From positions 124,001 through 188,000 of the forward strand of contig NZ_JAHXPT010000006.1 of NCBI RefSeq assembly GCF_019431045.1: 64,000 nt of DNA, written 5' to 3'. A program made the position numbers and the translations under genes. This document shows, in pieces, positions 59,823-64,000 of the stretch (positions are counted from its first letter, which is position 1; each line of letters opens with the position of its first letter). The notes beneath the pieces were generated by a model. The model worked only from the letters and a program-made list of their open reading frames with translations. It had not been told where the DNA came from and ran no database searches. The stretch is from Clostridium weizhouense. GTDB taxonomy: Bacteria > Bacillota > Clostridia > Clostridiales > Clostridiaceae.

Positions 59823-62588
59823 ATGATTATAAATCCAGATGCGTTAAAGATAATTGATACAAATTACACAGTTGATAGAATAAGGATAAGTAAAAAAATA
59901 GATAAAATCATGTCTTTTAGTAAAATAGTTTATATTTTTGCACCGATTGGTTGGGGAAAAACTATTACAGCAGCTAATTATGTTAATGATTTCTTCACAA
60001 GAGTTATTTGGGTTAAGTTTGAAAAAAATGATAATGATTATGAAGTTTTAAAATCAATATCAAACATTAAAAAAAGTGTTACTGATAATTTAAAGAGAGT
60101 AATAGTATTTGATAATTTTGAACGTATAAATAATAACTTGATTTTTAAGGCATTAGTAAATTTAATTGAGGACATGCCTAATAATTGTAAATTTATATTT
60201 TTAAGTAGAAATAAAGTTCCAGTATACTTTAGTCATTTTATTGCAAATGGTGAACTCAAGGTAATAACTAAAGAAGATTTAAAGTTCGATGCACAAGAAG
60301 TTAGAGAATATTGTTTTAATAGTAAAATTGATATTAATGATGATAATATTGAAAAATTAATTATTAATACTTATGGTTGGCCATCGTGTATAAATATAGC
60401 TTTTTTATATTTAAAAATGGGTGAATATTCAAACTTAAATGAGATGTTTAAAAACAATGATTATTTGACTTACTTTTTTGAAGAGAATATTTGGCCAAAA
60501 ATTGATTATGAAACTCAAAAATTTCTTATAGCTATTTCTTATTTTAAAGATATTGAGTTGGAATTATGTTTAGAAATGATAAAAAATGATAATTGTAAAG
60601 ATATATTAGATGAATTTTTAATAATACAAACAGATAAAACATATAAGTTTAATCCTATATTTTTAAACTTTTTAAAGTCAAAATATAATGAGTTTAATCA
60701 AAAAGATATATTAGAATTTCATAAACGAGCAGCTTCATGGCTTGAAAAACATGAGAGGTATTTAGAAGCTGCACATGTTTATTACATCTCAAAAGATTTT
60801 GAAAATGAGATTAAAAATTTAGAGAAATTTTGCAAAAGTAATAATATCATACAATTTTTTAATGTAGAAAAATATATAAGAGAATTACCTGATTTTAAAA
60901 TAGAGAAAAATGCTACTTTATGTACTGTTATGGCATTTATTGAGGTAATAGTATATAGGCCAAAACAGGCTAAGAAATGGTATGAAAAGCTGTTAAATAT
61001 AAGGAAAGAACTTTTAATGTTATATGATTACAGAGATTGTGATATTAATAGAAATAGTGACAATATTCTAAATAATAGTAAAGCAAAAATTTTAAACAAA
61101 TATGAGTGTAAAAAATTCTGTATAAATAAAAATCAAAGTAATATTTTAAGTGAAAGCAAAGCAGAACTTTTATGTAAAGATAATGATAAAGAGCATAAGA
61201 ATATTTTAAATGAAGAAAACAATTTAAATTGTAATGATATTAACAAATTTGAGGGAAATACTTTACACAAAATTAATTCTAATCATCAGGAGACTAAAAA
61301 TAGCAAAGTCATAAATATTAAAGAAGATAATTTTTATATTGAAAGCTCTTTAAACAAAATAGAATTAAAGAATCAGCTTGAAGATATTGAAAAAAAGATT
61401 TTCTATGTATATATGAGTTTGCCACAGATTAGTAATGAAGAGATTATGGATAAATTTAATCAGCTATATAAAGAAAATAAAGATATTAATAAAATTCTTG
61501 ATAATCTAAGTATAACAGGAAATAATCCAAGTTTATTAAGAGGGCTAAGAGATTTATCTAATATATATGTTGATTATGAAAGATTTTTAAATGATAATAA
61601 TAAGTTAAATGTAACTGATGGTAGCGAAGGTATACTTGGACTAGTTAATATTACTTCTGCTGAAGTTGATTATGAAAGAGATGATATAGAAGTAGCATTA
61701 ATTAAATTAACTGGAGAGATTGCAAAGTATAAGATAGATGGAAATATAGATATATTGTTTGTAAGTTATATAATTTTTGCTAGATGTATGTGTGTAAATG
61801 GTTATATAAATGAAGCGAAAATAACAATTAGTAATATAAGAACTCTTATTGAAGAAAAAAATGCTCTTTATCTTATGAAAAATCTCGAATCTTATGATAT
61901 AAAATTTAATCTTTTAATAGGAAATGTAGATGAGGCAAAAAAATGGATCGCTAATCCTTCTAATTATGGAGAGATGAATTATAACTTTTTAGGAATGTAT
62001 CAATATATGGTAAGGGCAAGGGTTTTTATTCTTAATAAGGAATATAAAAAAGCAAATTATTTCTTAGAGAATTTATATAAACTAAATTTTAAGTATAATC
62101 AGACATTAAATATGGCAGAGTGTTGTATACTTCAAGCGATAGCATTAAATATGGATGATCAGGAAGCTTTAGCATTAGAGAAAATTGAAGAAGCTTTAAA
62201 GATAGGATTACAATTTAAATATATAAGAGTTTTTGCTGATGAAGGAAAGCCATGCTATGAGATATTATCTAAATATGAAAAACTTAATAAATTAAGTAAG
62301 TCTATAGATAAAGGATATTTAAAAAAGATATTAAGAAGAACAAAAGAATTTGGAGAATTATATCCTAAATATCTTGATAATGATAAGTTATTAAAGACTA
62401 ATCTTACAAAATCAGAGCTTCAGGTGCTAGATTTATTGAATAAAGGAATGTCTAATATAGAAATAAGTGAACATTTAAATGTAACAAAAGATACAATTAA
62501 GTTTCATACTAAAAATATATATAGCAAACTTAATGTAAAAAATAGAATTAAAGCAGTACAGGTAGCTAAAAATATTGGGATCATTTGA
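59823..62588 (+). CDS. MalT-like LuxR-family (LAL) transcriptional regulator
   Basis: A 921-residue ATP-dependent regulator. The P-loop in FAPIGWGKTITAANYV (about 40-55) and IVFDNFE open the NTPase part, followed by helical TPR-like repeats. The C-terminal LuxR helix-turn-helix is LTKSELQVLDLLNKGMSNIE and onward to IYSKLNVKNRIKAVQVAKNI (about 860-920). An Asn/Lys-rich low-complexity insertion (about 405-515) interrupts the helical region. AGGAAGGG precedes the ATG. It sits directly after the major CW protein, so control of surface genes is plausible but unproven; the inducer is unknown. Confidence 0.9.
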   Translation: MIINPDALKIIDTNYTVDRIRISKKIDKIMSFSKIVYIFAPIGWGKTITAANYVNDFFTRVIWVKFEKNDNDYEVLKSISNIKKSVTDNLKRVIVFDNFERINNNLIFKALVNLIEDMPNNCKFIFLSRNKVPVYFSHFIANGELKVITKEDLKFDAQEVREYCFNSKIDINDDNIEKLIINTYGWPSCINIAFLYLKMGEYSNLNEMFKNNDYLTYFFEENIWPKIDYETQKFLIAISYFKDIELELCLEMIKNDNCKDILDEFLIIQTDKTYKFNPIFLNFLKSKYNEFNQKDILEFHKRAASWLEKHERYLEAAHVYYISKDFENEIKNLEKFCKSNNIIQFFNVEKYIRELPDFKIEKNATLCTVMAFIEVIVYRPKQAKKWYEKLLNIRKELLMLYDYRDCDINRNSDNILNNSKAKILNKYECKKFCINKNQSNILSESKAELLCKDNDKEHKNILNEENNLNCNDINKFEGNTLHKINSNHQETKNSKVINIKEDNFYIESSLNKIELKNQLEDIEKKIFYVYMSLPQISNEEIMDKFNQLYKENKDINKILDNLSITGNNPSLLRGLRDLSNIYVDYERFLNDNNKLNVTDGSEGILGLVNITSAEVDYERDDIEVALIKLTGEIAKYKIDGNIDILFVSYIIFARCMCVNGYINEAKITISNIRTLIEEKNALYLMKNLESYDIKFNLLIGNVDEAKKWIANPSNYGEMNYNFLGMYQYMVRARVFILNKEYKKANYFLENLYKLNFKYNQTLNMAECCILQAIALNMDDQEALALEKIEEALKIGLQFKYIRVFADEGKPCYEILSKYEKLNKLSKSIDKGYLKKILRRTKEFGELYPKYLDNDKLLKTNLTKSELQVLDLLNKGMSNIEISEHLNVTKDTIKFHTKNIYSKLNVKNRIKAVQVAKNIGII

Positions 62589-63073
62589 TAGGAATTTTAT
62601 CGGAAAAGTTAAGGTGTAATTCCTCTTATTAATTCATTACCATATATTTAAACATATGATGAAAAAATTACAAAGCTAATTAAAAATGCAACCTACACTT
62701 TGGGGTAGTTACAGAAAATATTACACTTGATATAATTTACTTGAAGTTAAGGCATAATCAAAAAAATAATAAGTCCATTAGCTAAGCGTATTTTCCATTA
62801 TACTGCGTTATAGGCTTGATATTAGATATAAAAATAATCAGGCATTTTGGATTAGTTATTTTCATTCATATGCCTAAGCATATTTTTTTGACTATCAGTT
62901 AACTATGTAATTATTAGATAAACAAGGTGTTTAACTGAATTTTTAGTTTGAATTTTAATTAAAAATTTTAGCTTATATTTGTGAAATAGAATTGAAACTT
63001 TTTGTTTAAGAAAGTGTAGGTAAGCATTATAAATATTAAGGAATTTTTAACTTAATATTTTTACAATAACATT
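62589..63073 (+). other. Gene-free region with a dispersed repeat
   Basis: 485 bp without an ORF. Bases 62831-62863 (AAAATAATCAGGCATTTTGG and onward) are a near-copy of 200-234. A possible promoter (TTACAG-16-TATAAT) lies near 62718-62745. Nothing else was seen. Confidence 0.45.
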
Positions 63074-63136
63074 AGGCACATGAAAAGATTTAATAAATCA
63101 AAAATATATAGGTAGATTATTTTTTGGAAGATGCCT
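63074..63136. repeat. 63-bp diverged AGGCACAT-family element
   Basis: The left end AGGCACATGAAAAGATT and the right end (reverse complement AGGCATCTTCCAAAAAATAA) are imperfect inverted copies. It lies just upstream of the small CW-repeat gene. Confidence 0.45.
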
Positions 63137-63173
63137 TAAATAAAAACACTAAAGATTAAGGGGGACTTTGTTA

Positions 63174-63476
63174 ATGCAAACAGCAGAAAGTACACATGAA
63201 CCAGTAGAAAATAACAAACTTATAGGATGGAAATATATTGATGGAAAGTGGCACTTTTTTGATGATGATGGAGAGATGCAATTTGGTTGGATTCAAGATG
63301 GACATGCTTGGTATTATCTAAATGATGAGGGAGAAATGCAAACTGGTTGGTTTAAGGATGGAGAAGCAGATTATTTTGCTAATTCAAAAGGAGTAATGCA
63401 AATTGGTTGTATAAAAGATTGTGGTGCACAATATTATACAAATAAAAATGGAATGATACAAACAGTAGGAGCTTAA
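63174..63476 (+). CDS. Small CW-repeat protein without signal peptide
   Basis: A 100-residue protein made of four choline-binding-type repeats (GWKYIDGKWHFFDDDGEMQF, GWIQDGHAWYYLNDEGEMQT and two weaker ones). ATG 63174 follows AAGGGGG by about nine bases; a TTG at 63168 is too close. It has no signal peptide or membrane helix, and the last two repeats have lost conserved Trp and gained Cys. It may be the detached 3' end of a larger CW gene, a cytoplasmic or phage-endolysin-like binding module, or a decaying copy. Confidence 0.65.
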   Translation: MQTAESTHEPVENNKLIGWKYIDGKWHFFDDDGEMQFGWIQDGHAWYYLNDEGEMQTGWFKDGEADYFANSKGVMQIGCIKDCGAQYYTNKNGMIQTVGA

Positions 63477-63504
63477 ATTAAAAATATAGTTGAAAATTTA
63501 AATT

Positions 63505-63538
63505 AAAAAAATTGCACTCTTTGGGTGTGATTTTTTTT
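63505..63538 (+). terminator. Terminator after the small CW-repeat gene
   Basis: AAAAAATTGCAC pairs with GTGTGATTTTTT with two G-U pairs, followed by more T. Confidence 0.75.
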
Positions 63539-63539
63539 G

Positions 63540-63971
63540 AGCTTTTATAAATTTATATAGATTTAAATTTATAAATAAGTTATATTAATATCTGAATTAA
63601 ATAGTTAAATATAATTTGTATGTAATGTTTAGTATATTATAAGTTTATTCCTTAAAGCAATAACTCTAAAATTTATATTATTAAGCTAATAATATTTAGC
63701 ATAATTTTAAAGTAAGGATAAAAGAAGTTTTTTGTGGTCTTTAGTCTATGAAGGAATTTGTCATAAAAAATTAATTTAAAATAGGATTTAATTTATAAAT
63801 ACATAAAGGTAAATTAATATTAAACGAAAGATAAATATATATATATATTCTAATTAAGTTAATACATTTATAATTTCTTATTTAATTTTTATAGAAAATA
63901 AATATCTGTATTAATACTATAAAATTAGTATCATATATCAAGAAGTTAAATAGGAAAGGATTGTAAATAGG
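63540..63971 (+). other. AT-rich gap without visible features
   Basis: About 430 bp without an ORF, palindrome copy or convincing hairpin. It probably carries the promoter of the gene starting at 63972. Confidence 0.4.
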
Positions 63972-64000
63972 ATGGATTTTTATAAAAATTTGAAGGTCAA
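63972..64000 (+). CDS. Possible 5' end of a gene cut by the window edge
   Basis: ATG at 63972 gives MDFYKNLKV and runs off the end. AAAGGA lies 11 bases upstream, a slightly long spacing. Too short to identify. Confidence 0.35.

Overview
The window is low-GC DNA with strong purine-rich ribosome binding sites (AGGAGG/AGGGGG). Gene content and codon use point to a Clostridium sensu stricto chromosome. No rRNA, tRNA or CRISPR array was seen. Two themes dominate: a large surface-polysaccharide locus, and a family of secreted proteins carrying choline-binding-type (GW...WYY...G.MQTGW) cell-wall repeats.

Layout. 1-5.4 kb: an Rpn-type PD-(D/E)XK protein, a secreted M13 zinc peptidase and a DUF4026/DUF2314-like protein. 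5.8-13.8 kb: three cell-wall-binding (CW) proteins and a chemotaxis receptor. 14.3-37.4 kb: a Wzx/Wzy-type polysaccharide locus. It holds the CpsC/CpsD/CpsB control module, an initiating phosphosugar transferase, UDP-glucose dehydrogenase, five glycosyltransferases, an acyltransferase, polymerase and flippase, a WbqC/DegT/epimerase/DegT sugar-modification block and rfbA-C-D-B for dTDP-rhamnose. 38.3-42.2 kb: an AAA-ATPase/PD-(D/E)XK gene, galU and a VanZ-like gene. 42.4-59.6 kb: a secreted protein, a membrane protein, five more large CW proteins, a RAYT/IS200-like Y1 transposase and a flotillin. 59.8-64 kb: a MalT-like LuxR regulator and a small CW-repeat protein without a signal peptide.

How the parts may work together. 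galU, ugd and rfbABCD supply UDP-glucose, UDP-glucuronate and dTDP-rhamnose. The initiating transferase and glycosyltransferases build a lipid-linked repeat unit, Wzx flips it, Wzy polymerises it, and CpsC/D/B control length and attachment. The CW proteins would sit on the resulting envelope; their ligand (choline or another wall substituent) is not shown by the sequence.

The strongest candidate for an undescribed system is a set of 18 GC-rich palindromes built from an 11-bp unit (ACCCCTGGGGT or ACCCCAGGGGT, used once, twice or three times). They lie only between genes, bracket almost every transcription unit singly, and are absent from the 22 kb between 14.0 and 36.2 kb. Two of them closely flank the single RAYT-like Y1 transposase gene, which resembles the REP/RAYT arrangement known from proteobacteria. 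Other unexplained signals are: a shared C-terminal EVA(A/V)T tail on three unrelated polysaccharide enzymes; two copies of a probable structured RNA inside the polysaccharide locus; an upstream dyad element present before mcp, rfbD and galU; a promoter module shared by the two nuclease-like genes; and a 57-bp direct repeat around mcp.
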